Below, in pieces: positions 10,791 through 21,482 of a stretch of 64,000 nt of DNA. Both the position numbers and the translations under genes were made by a program. Below the pieces are notes generated by a model. The model was not told the DNA's origin and did not search any database. It saw only the letters and a program-made list of their open reading frames with translations. This DNA comes from Morella rubra (Eukaryota > Streptophyta > Magnoliopsida > Fagales > Myricaceae). The first letter of the stretch is position 1. The number at the start of each line of letters is the position of its first letter. The stretch lies in the NCBI GenBank assembly GCA_003952965.2, contig CM025853.1, forward strand, positions 20,704,865-20,768,864. The letters run 5' to 3'.

Positions 10791-11889
10791 TCGCAGCACC
10801 CTCTTAAGTTATTGATACAATTTCTGGATTTTACAAAGCTCTAAGCTGGGTACTCTAGGTTGACACTACTGCAGCTGAAGCCAAAAATTTATCATGGTCC
10901 AACATTTACAGTGTGTTGGACCTCAAAATCAAGACTATATATTCCTTTCTTTTATTTTTTATTTTTTTGTCTTAGCAGATGATAACTTCGTGCATACCAT
11001 TGATCAAAACCCCAGCACCAAATATCAAAAGATTATAAAAAGTGTTACCAATTGGGGGCAGCTCTGGGGGCACCCCATGTATGTGTGACACATGGCCTCT
11101 TGCATAACATTTAAATTTGCAAGTGTCATGCTTGTCCCATGCATGCCACTTTAGCCATGTGTGGTGACACATGGCAACAAGGAATTGATGAGGAGAGGCT
11201 ATAAAAGGGTCCCTCCTCCTGCCTTTCAATAACACCAAAAAAGAAAAAAAAAAGTTAGAGTTTCTCCTTCAAGAATTTTGTCTCTCTTCTTTGAGCAGTT
11301 AAGTTGTAGAACTTCACGTAAGTTTAATTTAGAACTTGTGGATGATTCTTTGATAGAACATTCCACCACCGAGAGAATTTATAGAGCTCTTACGGTTGGG
11401 GCACGTGAAATAGCTTCAAGGACTTAATTTCGGGGCTGCTAAGTATATTAAAATTCTATTTATTTTTCCGTTGTACATATAATTTTTCCAACAAAAAGAA
11501 TACAAATTAAACTGAGAATTTTGGTCAAAAAAATTTTACTTTTTCAAATTCTAAAATCTTCATCATTTCAGTCTATCTACACTTTTACACAGACTTTATT
11601 AAAACTCAATCTTCTTCCAAATATGAAGAACCCCAATAAAACGGAATGATCCTACCAAACAATAGTGTGTGTCACATTGAAACTTCTTTTGTACATTTCA
11701 TTCAATTTTTTATTGGATAATGAAAGATGGTGGTTTTCGGATAAAGAGAAGAAGAATATCCGATTTTCCAATAACAATAAAGATAGGACAACTAGAAATG
11801 CATATTTACTTGGATTGTTGAGCAAAGGGCGAAACCACCCCTTCCGCCCCCGGTTAAGCCCAACAGATTCATCTACACGAAGGAAAATT
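10791..11889. other. Intergenic, with an LTR- or TRIM-like promoter segment
   Basis: No gene recognised. From about 11043 (TGTTACCAATTGGGGGCAGC) to about 11480 the sequence looks like a short LTR or TRIM. It has a plus-strand TATA box (TATAAAA at 11200-11206) in a GC-richer CTATAAAAGGGTCCCTCCTC context, then an A-rich leader. I could not find a matching TSD or a second copy, so the assignment is tentative. The rest is AT-rich without features. Confidence 0.35.
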
Positions 11890-12170
11890 AAGGTTGGGAA
11901 ATGAGGTAATTATAAGTTGGGACAATCACTTCCTATCGCAATTAAGCTTGTACTTCTACTGGCTTAGAAAAAAAAAAAAAAGCTTGGATTTCAACTATTG
12001 AGGGTGATGCCGTTTCAATAAGCCCAATACTTCTCCTGGGCTTGGTAAAGGTACTTACGTACCCTACTTGAAGCTGAATGCATCCAAGCATGACCCACTA
12101 CCATCACAAACGAATCGGGTGCACTGACTGGTGGAGCTTTTTTTATCCGAAGTTAGCAAAAACATTCCAA
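11890..12170. repeat. Dispersed repeat, paired with 24360-24810
   Basis: Shares 'atgaggtaattataa', 'cacttcctatcgcaattaag', 'gatgccgtttc-ataagcccaatac' and 'gcatccaagcatgacccacta' in the same order with 24360-24810. The 24-kb copy carries an inserted MITE (24409-24635) that is absent here, so this copy serves as its empty site. Confidence 0.8.
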
Positions 12171-12399
12171 CTGTGGCAATGTCAAGGATACCCAGATCTA
12201 GCCACGTAATTACCCAGCTTCCCGCTCCCCGCTCCCGTCTTTCATATTCTAATTTTACGGAAAGCCTCTTTTGTCATTGGTGGCCGAATATGACACCCTC
12301 CTACTATTATGTTATATACTTATATGTGGAAGTAACTTCTCTTCGTGGTGGCAAAGGCATGGTGATGGCGTCGATGTTCTGATGACTCTCCAGCTCCAA

Positions 12400-12716
12400 A
12401 TTTGTTTAAAAGCATTCGGGCTGTTCGGTGTGCACTAAGGCAGTGGAACAAGCTAGCGGGAGTTTGGTCAAATACAAGAGGCAATTCATCGGGCCAAGGA
12501 GCAGTTGGCAGTTGGTCAAAATTGTTAGCCCGAACAGCACAATCCTGATCTGGAAATAGCATTGCACTTGGAGCTAGAAGAGCAGTGGCGCCGTGAAGAA
12601 ATCCTCTGTAAGCAACGGTCCCGTGTCGCCTGGATGACCTCTAGTGAGCTTTACACTAAGTACTATCATGCTTTGGCTGTCATAAGGAGATGCCGAAATG
12701 AGATACTTAAAATTAA
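12400..12716 (+). pseudogene. LINE ORF2 linker segment upstream of RT
   Basis: Plus-strand frame reading ALRQWNKLAG, then EEQWRREEILCKQRSRVAWM and KYYHALAVIRRCRNEI. This is the plant LINE pattern of tryptophan- and glutamate-rich linker preceding 'KSRxxWL..G..N TKFFH..RRRN'. A small frameshift lies near 12545. The segment ends exactly at the 9-bp TSD of the Pack-MULE. Confidence 0.75.
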
Positions 12717-14023
12717 GGGAAATTTGCAATTTAGTCATTAGGGTTAAACTACGCTGACGATTTAGTCACTAAGTTTCATTGTTTTACTTTATGGTCACTA
12801 AGTCCATACCTGTGTGACGATTGAGTCCTTCCGTTCATGTTTCGTTAATTTATTTAACGGAATGCCATGTCACGTCATCGTTTTGCCTAGTCAGCACCCA
12901 CTAATATGATTCAGCAGCCAGGTCACCTTAAAGAATCAAAATGCACCGTTTCACTACTCTATACGATTTTGCCCAAAGAACAAAATGACAGACCGTATGT
13001 CAAATGGTCAACAAACGGAGCTGCTTTCAATGAACCCTAACAATTAAGGAACTGCTTTCAATGAACCCTAAGGACCAAGTGGTCGATAAGCAGAGAAATC
13101 CTAGAGAGACGAAGAGAGTTTGAGGTTATTCTTCTTGTATCTAGGCAACCTAAAATCACTACCAGATTGCGGCTGAGGCGACGTTCCGACAAAAACATAG
13201 GGAACAGTAGAAGAAGAGGAAGACTGTGAGGCCGAAAAACGGCTTGATGCAGCGGAAATAACATCAGCAATTCTACCAAACACCATTTTTCCCAACAATT
13301 TCTACCGAAGTGGTGAATTGGCGTTAACGGAAAACTTCTTTAGCCTCATAATTATGGTCGCGACCCATGAAGTAGCAGCACAAGTTCAATGGAGGATTCC
13401 TGATCAAATGCCAAACAAATTAAAAAAATAAATAAAAGAAATAAGAAAGTTTCACAAAGTCCAGATCACACTGAAACTCTTCACTCACAGGAAATGGTAA
13501 AGCTCAAAGCATTTCCTTGACTCAATCAGATTATACAGCCGATCACCAACGAAATTACTCACCTGACAAAGTCATGGAGGCAGAGAAAATGAAGAGAAAG
13601 TAGGGAAGAAGTTACGTGGGTTGGGTTTACCTATAGCGTTTTTCTTCTCCCTCTCCGCTTGGAGTCGTGCTGATTACCTTATATTTCTCCTTTCTCCTGC
13701 CTTTTTTTTTTCTCTTTCTTTTCCCTACTTGATCAGATTAACGATCTGCCGTTTTGTTCTTTGGGCAAAATCGTATAGAGCAGGGAAACGGTGAGTTTTG
13801 ATTATTTCAAGTGACATGGCTACTAAATCACATTAGTGGGTATTGACTAGGCAAAACAAAGACGTGCATGGCATTCAGTTAAATGGATTGAAGGAACATG
13901 GACAAAAGGACCCAATCGTCACACAGGTATGGACTCAAGAACCATAAAATAAAATAAAAAATGAAACCTAGTGACTAAATCGTCAGCGTGATATAAACCT
14001 AGTGACCATATTGCCAATTTCTC
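12717..14023. mobile_element. Pack-MULE 1 (1307 bp, 9-bp TSD TAAAATTAA)
   Basis: Flanked by a perfect 9-bp duplication TAAAATTAA (12708-12716 and 14024-14032), the size expected for Mutator-like elements. It has long terminal inverted repeats of about 275 bp: 12717-12990 pairs with 13750-14023 (GAAATTNGCAATWTRGTCA at the tips). No transposase is present. The interior (about 13000-13740) is GC-richer and gene-like, with a putative spliced leader and a short exon, so it fits a Pack-MULE that captured a host gene fragment. It sits inside the LINE linker. Confidence 0.9.
13065..13740 (-). pseudogene. Captured host gene fragment in Pack-MULE 1
   Basis: On the minus strand the segment reads as a 5' leader with a possible intron (donor CAG/GTGAGTAA near 13560, acceptor near 13415). 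An exon then starts at the ATG near 13286 (MVFGRIADVISAASSRFSA), is followed by a Ser-rich stretch, and continues LPRYKKNNLKLSSSL. It is interrupted by a TAG stop near 13102, after which the same frame would read DFSAYRPLGP before the right-hand repeat begins. The exon has the look of the N-terminus of a nuclear gene, possibly an organelle-targeting peptide (Arg/Ser/Ala-rich, few acidic residues). I do not recognise the parent gene. Confidence 0.5.
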
Positions 14024-14032
14024 TAAAATTAA

Positions 14033-15157
14033 AAATGAGGAGTTCGGCTGGCTATCGGGAAGATTTGCCATTGGAAGTGAGTTTGTGCAGTTTTATAAAA
14101 ATCTGTTTACCACGGGATCTCTGGATCTTGATGCTTTAATTGAGCCGATGTTAACTATAAGGACAACTCATTGATTACTCAGATGCCTGACGCTGAGGAA
14201 ATATATAGTACATTACAGAAAATGGCTCTTAAAAAAACGTTGGGTCTAGATGGCATGACGGTATTTTTCTTTAGATTTTTTTTAGAGGTGGTTGGCTTAG
14301 ATGTGGTGCGTACTATCCACGATTTTTTTGCAAATGATGTGTTGTTGCCAGTGTTGAATCATACTCATATAGCTCTGATTTTGAAAGTGGACAATCCCTC
14401 GAAGGTGAGTCAATTTAGACCCATTAACTTATGTAATGTCATTTATAAACTTATCTCGCCTTATGAACTTGCATTTGTTTCAGGGCACGCTATCCATGAT
14501 AATTATATTGTTGTCGCGGAACTTTTTCATTGCATGAATTATAAGCAAATAAGGGGAGGATGGATGGCGATCAAAGCTGACATGGAAAAAGCTTATGATA
14601 GAGTTGAATAGGGGTTTGTGTTGAACGTGTTGGGGCAGTTTGGGTTTCATTCAAAATGGATGCGATGGGTGGAGTAGTGTATCTCGACCACTTTGTTTTC
14701 TATTCTTATCAATGGAAGTCCGTTTGGCCATTTTTGCCCCTCGAGAGGGCTACGTCAAGGTGACCCACTATCGCCATTGCTTTTTATACTATGCGCTGAG
14801 GTGTTGTCGCGATTATTGATTCGTGAAGAAACTAATGGTCGGTTAAAAAGCATCAAGGTGGGTCGGGCAGCTTCTAGTATCTCTCATCTTCTCTTCGCCG
14901 ATGATCTCCTATTGTTTGGTAAGGTCACATCTCGTGAAACTGAAATTTTGGATGAGTGTAAGGGAAAGTATATGGCTTGGTCGGGCCAAAAGATTAATCG
15001 AGAAAAATCTTTAGTCCATTTTAGTAAAAATTTTAAAAGGCAACCACTTCTCTCTATTTTGGATATATTGTAGCTGAAGAAACTTCCCTCCAAAACCAAG
15101 TATCTTGGCTTACCATTAATTATTCCTCGGGCGAAAGTGGGGGCGGGAGCGGAAATC
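14033..15157 (+). pseudogene. LINE reverse transcriptase segment
   Basis: RT domain of a plant L1-type LINE. Visible motifs are GLDGM (GPDG motif), FRPINLCNVIYKLIS, ADMEKAYDRVE, GLRQGDPLSPLLFILCAEVL and the catalytic FADDLLLFG near 14900. Internal stops occur at 14612 and 14675 around an otherwise continuous frame, and part of the fingers region after VIYKLIS is deleted. It ends at the AAATC TSD of the solo LTR and continues at 18714. It would have primed cDNA synthesis on nicked target DNA; it is now inactive. Confidence 0.9.
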
Positions 15158-15625
15158 TGTCACGTCCCGTGTTCATACTTACCCCCTAGGCTCACTTATA
15201 GTAATGGCATGCACACAACCGGGGATTATGGCACGAAGGTCGCTAGAAAGTCTTAGTCGATTTACCATGAAACTTAGCGGAAGGCGTATTTAAAAATATA
15301 ATTGTAGTGGGAAATTGGAAAAGATTTAAGGTAAAAACTCTATGTTTTTAGAAAAAGGCAATGAGTTAATACAATCCGAATAGATTGAAAATGTTAGATT
15401 AGGCTTTTGAGTAGAAATAAGAACTTTGAAATAAAGGATGAGGAAAGAAACACGAAGGAGATTGAAAACCTGAAATAACAAGGACATCTTTAATACAAGA
15501 AAATTCAAACCGTCCTCCTGGACTACATAAAAGGCTACATTACAAAAATTCGGGAACTTCGTACAATTTGAAAACTGATTACAAGGAAACAAATACCCGA
15601 AACACTCTAACAGGCCTAAGAGGGG

Positions 15626-15935
15626 TACTAATCCTCCTCGTCCCAGTCCGATGTAAGATCAATAATCTCGGACCCCGGAGTGGTACTACTATTTCCCGTT
15701 GGCTATGCCGGGGGAACGTAATTGAACCTTAGCCACTCGGACGGTACATCTGGTAACGGGGATAGTGGGGGTAGTGGGGGTACAGGGGATGGAGGTGAGA
15801 GCTCCCTAAAGAACTAGTGGGCCTCATGCTCCACTGATACTCCAAGGAGATCTGAAACCCACGTTCGGATCTTGAGTACCAGGATATAAGGGTAAAAATC
15901 ATAGGTTAACTCGTCCTCGAATAGCTTCATTCTTC
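15626..15935 (-). pseudogene. LTR acidic ORF, solo-LTR copy
   Basis: Minus-strand reading starts MKLFEDELTYDFYPYILVLK, continues with a SVEHEAH segment and a proline-rich stretch, and ends EIIDLTSDWDEED. It has in-frame stops. Head and tail match 5224-5742 despite strong divergence, while the middle is a proline/serine-rich stretch instead of tandem units. Confidence 0.45.
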
Positions 15936-15984
15936 AATACCCATGTTCGCCAAACATTGCAAAAATAACATAAGAGAAAAATGG

Positions 15985-16001
15985 TGAGTCCTATTGACTC
16001 A
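15985..16001. promoter_or_regulatory. Conserved TGAGTC-N5-GACTCA dyad (solo LTR)
   Basis: TGAGTCCTATTGACTCA differs from the two other copies only in the spacer, where a C became T. It lies at the same position relative to the ORF start. Confidence 0.45.
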
Positions 16002-17868
16002 GTAAGGTGGGGGTGGGGAAAACATGATCAAACAAATACAGTGCATATATTTCACTTAATCATGGTGTAAAACTAACTTCAAGCATAATAAGTATGAACT
16101 TGGATGAATTGAAATATGCAATGCATCACACCATCATAGGTTCCTGAGGAGTTCCCGATGTCTGCTCTATTCACCCCCAGAGTCGGGTTGTGCGTCCCCT
16201 CCCCTTCTATGGGACTGTCCTGTGCTCCAGCACCAGGACCCTTAACATTACGCCTTAGCGTTCATAAAGGAGCCCACCCACTCCCTGCTGTGGGGGGTTG
16301 CACGTCTCCTAAGTGCCCGGTACCGTCACTACCATTCGGGGAACCCTCGCGGCTAGGGGGTTCCTCACTTTCGTTTTCCCTCTTATGAATGCAATCTCAT
16401 ATCCAAGTATTAAAGTACACATGTAATATTTTACCCAAACAATGCACACTAATTTGCAATGAACTTGAAAGAAGCATAACACGTTTAAAGAATAATCATT
16501 GACAATTGAAACAACCATGATAATAACTAGTAAGATCTTATACAATAAACCCCATTGAAGGCCTATTGGGCCTCCTTAGACCCTGCTGGGCCTATTCCCA
16601 AAGTGTTATTGGCTTGGTGCTGTTTTAGGGTCATTGGGCCTAAAATCCATTTAGGCTCCTAAACGGGCTTTGTGATTTGAGCCTTATTTCAACTTGGTTT
16701 GAGCTCAAATTTGGGCTCCCCCATCAATATTTCGTGCTCTATCCAACCATGTAATCATTTTCTCATTTTGGACCCTTTTTCCCTAACGAATTAGTCAAAA
16801 TGTCGAATCTGCCCTCAGAGACCTCCAGGGGCATTTTCGACCTTTTCCTTCATCATTTTGGGCTGAAATTTTTACAGGGATCCTAATATTAGATAAGGAT
16901 GCTATCTGGAAAGTTTCATGCAAAAATACAACCTGTAGCTTAGGGTCGATTTGGGCAGCACCTATGTTTGCTTAAATGCCCTAGATAGGTGTTCATGCCT
17001 TTGATTGATCTATGATTTTCGAAACTTTAGGCTAAAACAATTGTCAACATAAGGGAAATCATAGAGCACATGGCATATAGATTCTTCAAGAAACTTAAAG
17101 GCAAACAAAGATCATTTGCAATATCATCAAGGAACATGCATAATGCATCTTTTTCATGCTTTCAACTTCATAACCTCTACCTTGAGCCCATGGCTCCTTT
17201 CTTTGGCCCCATTTGGCCTTCTTTTGATCAGTGATACTTTAAACCTTCTTGGTCATCATCATTCTTATTATTGCTCCACATTTCAAATCACATATGCATG
17301 ACATTGAATCATAAAATCATGTAGTGCAACATGCAACACCATAAGCCATTTTTCTTGACCAACCCGTGGCTATAAGGCTTCAAGCTTAGGCTTATCACCA
17401 CTGCCATAGCTCATAAAACATGTCCAGATCTCTTTTGAATAATCAAACCAACTCAGCAAGCAATCTTATACACATGTTATAAGAAATATTCATTAAGCCT
17501 TAACATGCAAGATGTCTAAATTAGATTTTACTTCATGGCACCTATGAACCTTTCTTTTTGCACAACCTTAAAACCAACATAACCCTAACATGTTCATCAT
17601 TGAATCACAGCTCTATGCACACAAATATGTATGATAAATCAACACAAGAGAACATGTCATCCCTCCTCAACAAAACACAAGAACCTAAACCCTTACTTTG
17701 GTGATCTCGGTTAGCTCTTGGTGTCCTCCTAGGCATGGAAGTTTCCACCTTCCTTTTCTTCTTCTTCTCCTCTTTCTCTCCTTCCTCTCCCTCTTGGAAG
17801 ACTGCTCTCAGCACTCACTCCTCTCTCTCAAACTCAAGTGGCCGGCTGTTGGTGTGAGAAATGCATGG

Positions 17869-17896
17869 CAAGGGTTGGCTTTTATAGCCAACCTTG
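17869..17896 (-). promoter_or_regulatory. LTR TATA box inside a dyad
   Basis: TATAAAA on the minus strand (17880-17886) is framed by an inverted repeat, CAAGGGTTGGC and GCCAACCTTG, so the TATA would sit in the loop. It is placed about 830 bp from the LTR's minus-strand 5' end. Downstream is a GA-rich leader and a possible splice donor (CAAAGTAAGG near 17695). This is the best candidate for the LTR promoter. Confidence 0.5.
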
Positions 17897-18713
17897 CCAT
17901 CATTTGGTCAAGGGGTGGCTGCCACAAGCAAGCCCCTTGATTGGGTGGCTTGGGCGGCACAAGGGCTGGAGGAGCCAAATGGCACACTCCCCCTTCCTTA
18001 GGTGATGATTAAGGACACTTACACAAGCTAGAATCACTTCAAAATCAAATCAAATGTGATTGCAAGCAAGCATGGCCGGTTGGTCCAAATTGAATCTAAC
18101 TATTCATGCATTAAGGCCAAAACATGGGACAAGGGAAAAGGACAAAAAGAACAAGACAAAACAAAGATTTCCTTGTGTGTGCCGTGTGACCTAGGGAGGA
18201 GAGAGAGAGTGGGACCCACATGACATCAAAGTAGACATAGGTTAGCAAAATGATTAGCTAAGTTGTAAAGTTAATCAATGCATATATTAGAGAAAAGAAA
18301 TAGGTAATTAGTCAAGTAATTAACCTGAGATTAGTGATGGAATAATCAAGATTGATACTAGGTAAAAATTTAGATGTAAACAAGAGAATGAAAAGGAAAA
18401 GAGATTAAACATACCAAAATCCCTTAGGGCAATTAGAACCGAAATAAATCACATGTCAAGAAATCAAATCTAATGCTTAGAAAATGTTAAATATGAGCTT
18501 AATGAAGTATACTTAGGAAAAAAAAAATATCATGTGTTTAAATCAAGCAATAGGAATACTAAGATATTAACAAGAGAATGAGAGAATTTTGAATGCATAG
18601 AAACCGATAAAATAAAGACGATCACGATCATAATCATCAATTGGCTTAATACGAGAATTCAAGGAAATTAAGGAAATTAGAGAAATCGGGAAATTTAGGG
18701 AAGGGATATCACA

Positions 18714-19064
18714 AAATCAAAGAGAAAATTTTGCAGAAAATTTCAGGATGGAAAACCTTCATCCTTTCTCTAGCGGGGCGTACTATGATGATAAAGGCGG
18801 TTGCTAGTGCTATTCCATCCTATATAATGAGTGTCTATTTTATGCCTACTTCTTGGTGCAAGTCTTTTGATAAGGAATTGAAGAATTTTTGGTGGGGACA
18901 CAAGGCTGAGAAATCTCACTGCCTCTCTTTGCTAGCATGGCGAACTATTTGCACACCACAACGAGTAGGAGGCTTGGGTATACGTCTTATGTCTGAAATT
19001 AATAAAGCCTTGGTTTCTAAGTTAGCTTGGACTATGCAAACAAACATGGATAAGATCTGTAAAA
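18714..19064 (+). pseudogene. LINE segment after RT (continuation)
   Basis: Continues the LINE in frame from 15157. It reads ILQKISGWKTFILSLAGR, then KAVASAIPSYIMSVYFMP, FWWGHKAEKSHCLSLLAW and GGLGIRLMSEINKALVSKLA. These are conserved plant LINE ORF2 motifs between RT and the C-terminal zinc-knuckle/RNase H part, both missing. The piece ends at ATGGATAAGATCTGTAAAAT, a short sequence also present at 29481-29500. Confidence 0.88.
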
Positions 19065-19073
19065 TATAAATTA

Positions 19074-19470
19074 GGGAAAAATATATTTTCACCCATAAAC
19101 TACCAGATCTGTGACACATTGCACCCTAAACTATCAATTTCGACACATTGCACCCTCCAACTACCAATGTTAGATATTTTTCATCTTAAATTACTCACTT
19201 TGACACATTGCACCTTTCAACTACCAATGTTATACACTTTGCACCCTCCTTCCGATAATAATACCTCTGAAATTTAATGAATTGACAACAATATCTTTTA
19301 ATATATTCAAAGTGGGTCAAGGGTATTATCATCATTTTAGTCTAAAATTTTGATAGAGAATACAAAGTGTTTAACATTGGTAATTAGTGGGTGCAATATC
19401 TCAAATATAATAGTTTAGGGTGTAAAGTGTAAAACTACGATCGTTGGTGGATGAAAAATGTATTTTTTCC
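19074..19470. mobile_element. MULE-type MITE (397 bp, 9-bp TSD TATAAATTA)
   Basis: Flanked by TATAAATTA at 19065-19073 and 19471-19479. Terminal inverted repeats start GGGAAAAATATATTTTCACCC and, on the other strand, GGAAAAAATACATTTTTCATCC. The interior has repeats of CACATTGCACC and CAACTACCAATGTTA. A related, uninterrupted stretch at 29481-29518 carries the target sequence once, serving as an in-window empty site. No ORF of note. Confidence 0.9.
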
Positions 19471-19544
19471 TATAAATTATCATTGTTCTCATGACATTGG
19501 TATGCTGCCAACTGAGCAACATTTGAAAGAATGGTAATACTTGA

Positions 19545-20150
19545 ATAGTGACAAGCCGAATGTGAAAATTCTTTTGATAAAAATGGAAAGTGTAAAGATA
19601 GGACAAAAATCAAGATCATCAAATGCCAGTTCCAGAGGAACAACAAACAATAAATGCTAAAAAGAATAATGGTCATCAAAGGTACATGAGCAATGTTCAC
19701 AACCCCCCAAAAAAAAAATCGATTAAGCAGGTACACTTTGATTCTTTAGCTGTAAAACATCGTGGGAATTAAGCACATAAATGGACTTGAACTGGTACAG
19801 CTCATGGTAGAAGAGGAAAATTTTAAGAAACTAAAGCAAAATAGATATGTGCCAACCTTGTGGGAGGGAGTCCGCCGGAGTTGCTGCTGCTGAGCATTTC
19901 CATTTCCGCCTATTCTCGCGCTTTTTCTTGTGCGGCTCGGTGCTTAATTGAATTGGTGTTTTGAATCTCCTTATCTTGCGAACTTTCCCAGCACACTTTC
20001 TGGATGGCTTCAAAAATTTCGCGTAACTCGCTTGCGCCCACTTTGGCGCAACGGGCCGCATCCACTTACTTTCGTGGGTGCATACCAGCTTCCTCTCTTT
20101 TCCCTAGTATTTAGCAATTCAACGGGTCTGATCCCCTTGATGTAAAACTG
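19545..20150 (-). other. Promoter/first-exon block, copy 4
   Basis: Shares with 3650-4230 the motifs 'gaaaattcttttgataaaaatgg', 'aatgccagttccagaggaacaac', 'cttgtgggagggag' and a minus-strand first-exon reading (IQLSTEPHKKKRENRRKW, then AAATPADSLPQG, matching QLSTQAHKKAR and AAATP-ISFPQG of copy 1). Keeping this reading across divergent copies hints that the exon is translated. The open frame is 76 codons (19831-20061). No TATA box is seen in this copy. Confidence 0.45.
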
Positions 20151-20378
20151 TGTATTCTTCTTTCTTATTTTTAATGCAATTTCATTTTGACGGAAAAAAA
20201 AAATGAAGAGAGGAAGATTCAAAAGAATGTGTTTTCTGTGGTAGTAGAGCTGGATACAAACCTGCATTTAGTGATGGAGCCCTTGAGCTTGGTCAAATGT
20301 CAACTGCTGGTAACCAAAAAAAAAAAAAAAGGACCCTTAGTTTTTGTTCACTTTTATTCCTCTTCTTTTGATTTATGT

Positions 20379-20560
20379 GGCGTTTGATATTCCAATATTT
20401 CAGAGTATCAAAATTTCAAACAAGCTAAATGCATTCTAAAATTTTTAATATCTACACATATACACTCCAAACTTTTCACAAATTCAATAAATTTCAATAT
20501 CTAAAAGATTTTCAAAATTTTAAGAATGTTCTCTAAAATTTTGGCAAACAAACGCCATCT
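20379..20560. mobile_element. Small MITE-like inverted repeat element
   Basis: Ends TGGCGTTTGATATTCC and, on the opposite strand, TGGCGTTTGTTTGCC, with AT-rich interior 'aaaatttt' repeats. The 'GTTTG' termini are common in plant PIF- or hAT-type MITEs. No convincing target duplication. Confidence 0.45.
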
Positions 20561-21468
20561 AGTTGTTTCGTTTGAATTTATTTCTATTTTGTTTGCTAGG
20601 TTGTTTTTACTTTTTTTTGTTCTTTTCTGTCTTTATTTTTATTTTTTATTTGTTTACACTTATCCAATAATCGGAGTAAATTTCTATGATAGGTCTTGTA
20701 CTAACTTTTTTCGAATTTGCTTATACGTTAGGTAATTCCATTTTGTATGTACCTGTTATGCAGTTTCATCGTTAAAAAGAAAAAAAGAAGAAGATGATTA
20801 AATTATTAGATATGAATTAATTTGTCACTAACTTCTTTAAATCAACCAATTATTATCTACTCCTGATTTGTTGTCCACACAAAAAAGCATATAAATGTAA
20901 TTCCTCCATGGAACATACAAGAGTCAATACCTTCCCAGGATATGATATTATGATGGGCTGAATTGAATATTCAAGATGGATTGCTGTCTCTTGCCACGGT
21001 TAATATAAATAACTTCGTATAAGTAGTCAAGACTTCAAAATCTTCTAGAATTTTTCAAAATCCTCGAACCCAAAGTGGCAGGAAACACAACTGAGGAAAC
21101 GAGGATTCGGATTTCTTTTTAAGAGAAAATTATTTAATGGGTCTTAACAGGTCATTGAATGGATAACAGTACATTAATAAATTCATCTAATGGTCTATAT
21201 TAAAATAGATGACAACACATTAATGAATTTATCTATTATTTTTTATTTTTTATTTTTTTTTTACAAACATTTTAATATAAATTATTAGATAGATTTATTA
21301 ATATATTATCTTCTATCTAACAACCTGTTATGAACTGTTGGATAATTTCCTCTTAAATCCTTTCCCACGAAATGAAGTAATTATAACTTGGAATAAATGT
21401 CGTTTTGCTAGATGAATGGATTTCATACGCCTACTTATTTCTGCGGTTGTCCTCTCTGTAAGCGAATA
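20561..21468. other. AT-rich intergenic sequence
   Basis: No coding region recognised. About 21140-21340 contains an imperfect inverted repeat around 'aatgggtcttaacaggtcatt...attaataaattcatctaatggtc', possibly another small element. Confidence 0.4.
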
Positions 21469-21482
21469 TATATCAATTTCTG

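Larger units (their letters stand above)
15158..18713 (-). mobile_element. 3.56-kb solo LTR (5-bp TSD AAATC)
   Basis: Flanked by AAATC at 15153-15157 and 18714-18718, with the 5-bp length typical of LTR retrotransposon integrase. The plus-strand ends are TGTCACGTCCCG and GGGATATCACA (5'-TG...CA-3'). The likely sense strand is minus: TGTGATATCCC is its 5' end, a minus-strand TATA box lies at 17880-17886, and the family ORF is also on the minus strand. No gag, pol, primer-binding site or second LTR is present, so this is a solo LTR left by unequal recombination. Its length is large for an LTR and suggests a Ty3/gypsy-type family, but no coding domain confirms that. Confidence 0.88.
12380..19064 (+). 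mobile_element. L1-type LINE, plus strand, nested and 5'-truncated
   Basis: Three collinear coding pieces (about 12380-12716, 14033-15157, 18714-19064) encode the linker before the reverse transcriptase, the RT domain and the region after it. The endonuclease is missing at the 5' end, and the element stops without a poly(A) at 19064, where sequence changes. Two later insertions, each with perfect TSDs, separate the pieces: a MULE at 12717-14023 and a solo LTR at 15158-18713. Removing each insert with one TSD copy restores the reading frame across the junction. Scattered stop codons (for example after 14611 and after 15073) show it is dead. Confidence 0.9.

Noticed and set aside
16158..16388. 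Proline-rich plus-strand ORF
   Set aside because: Falls in the GC-rich part of the LTR, antisense to its presumed transcript, and is not open in the 8120 copy.
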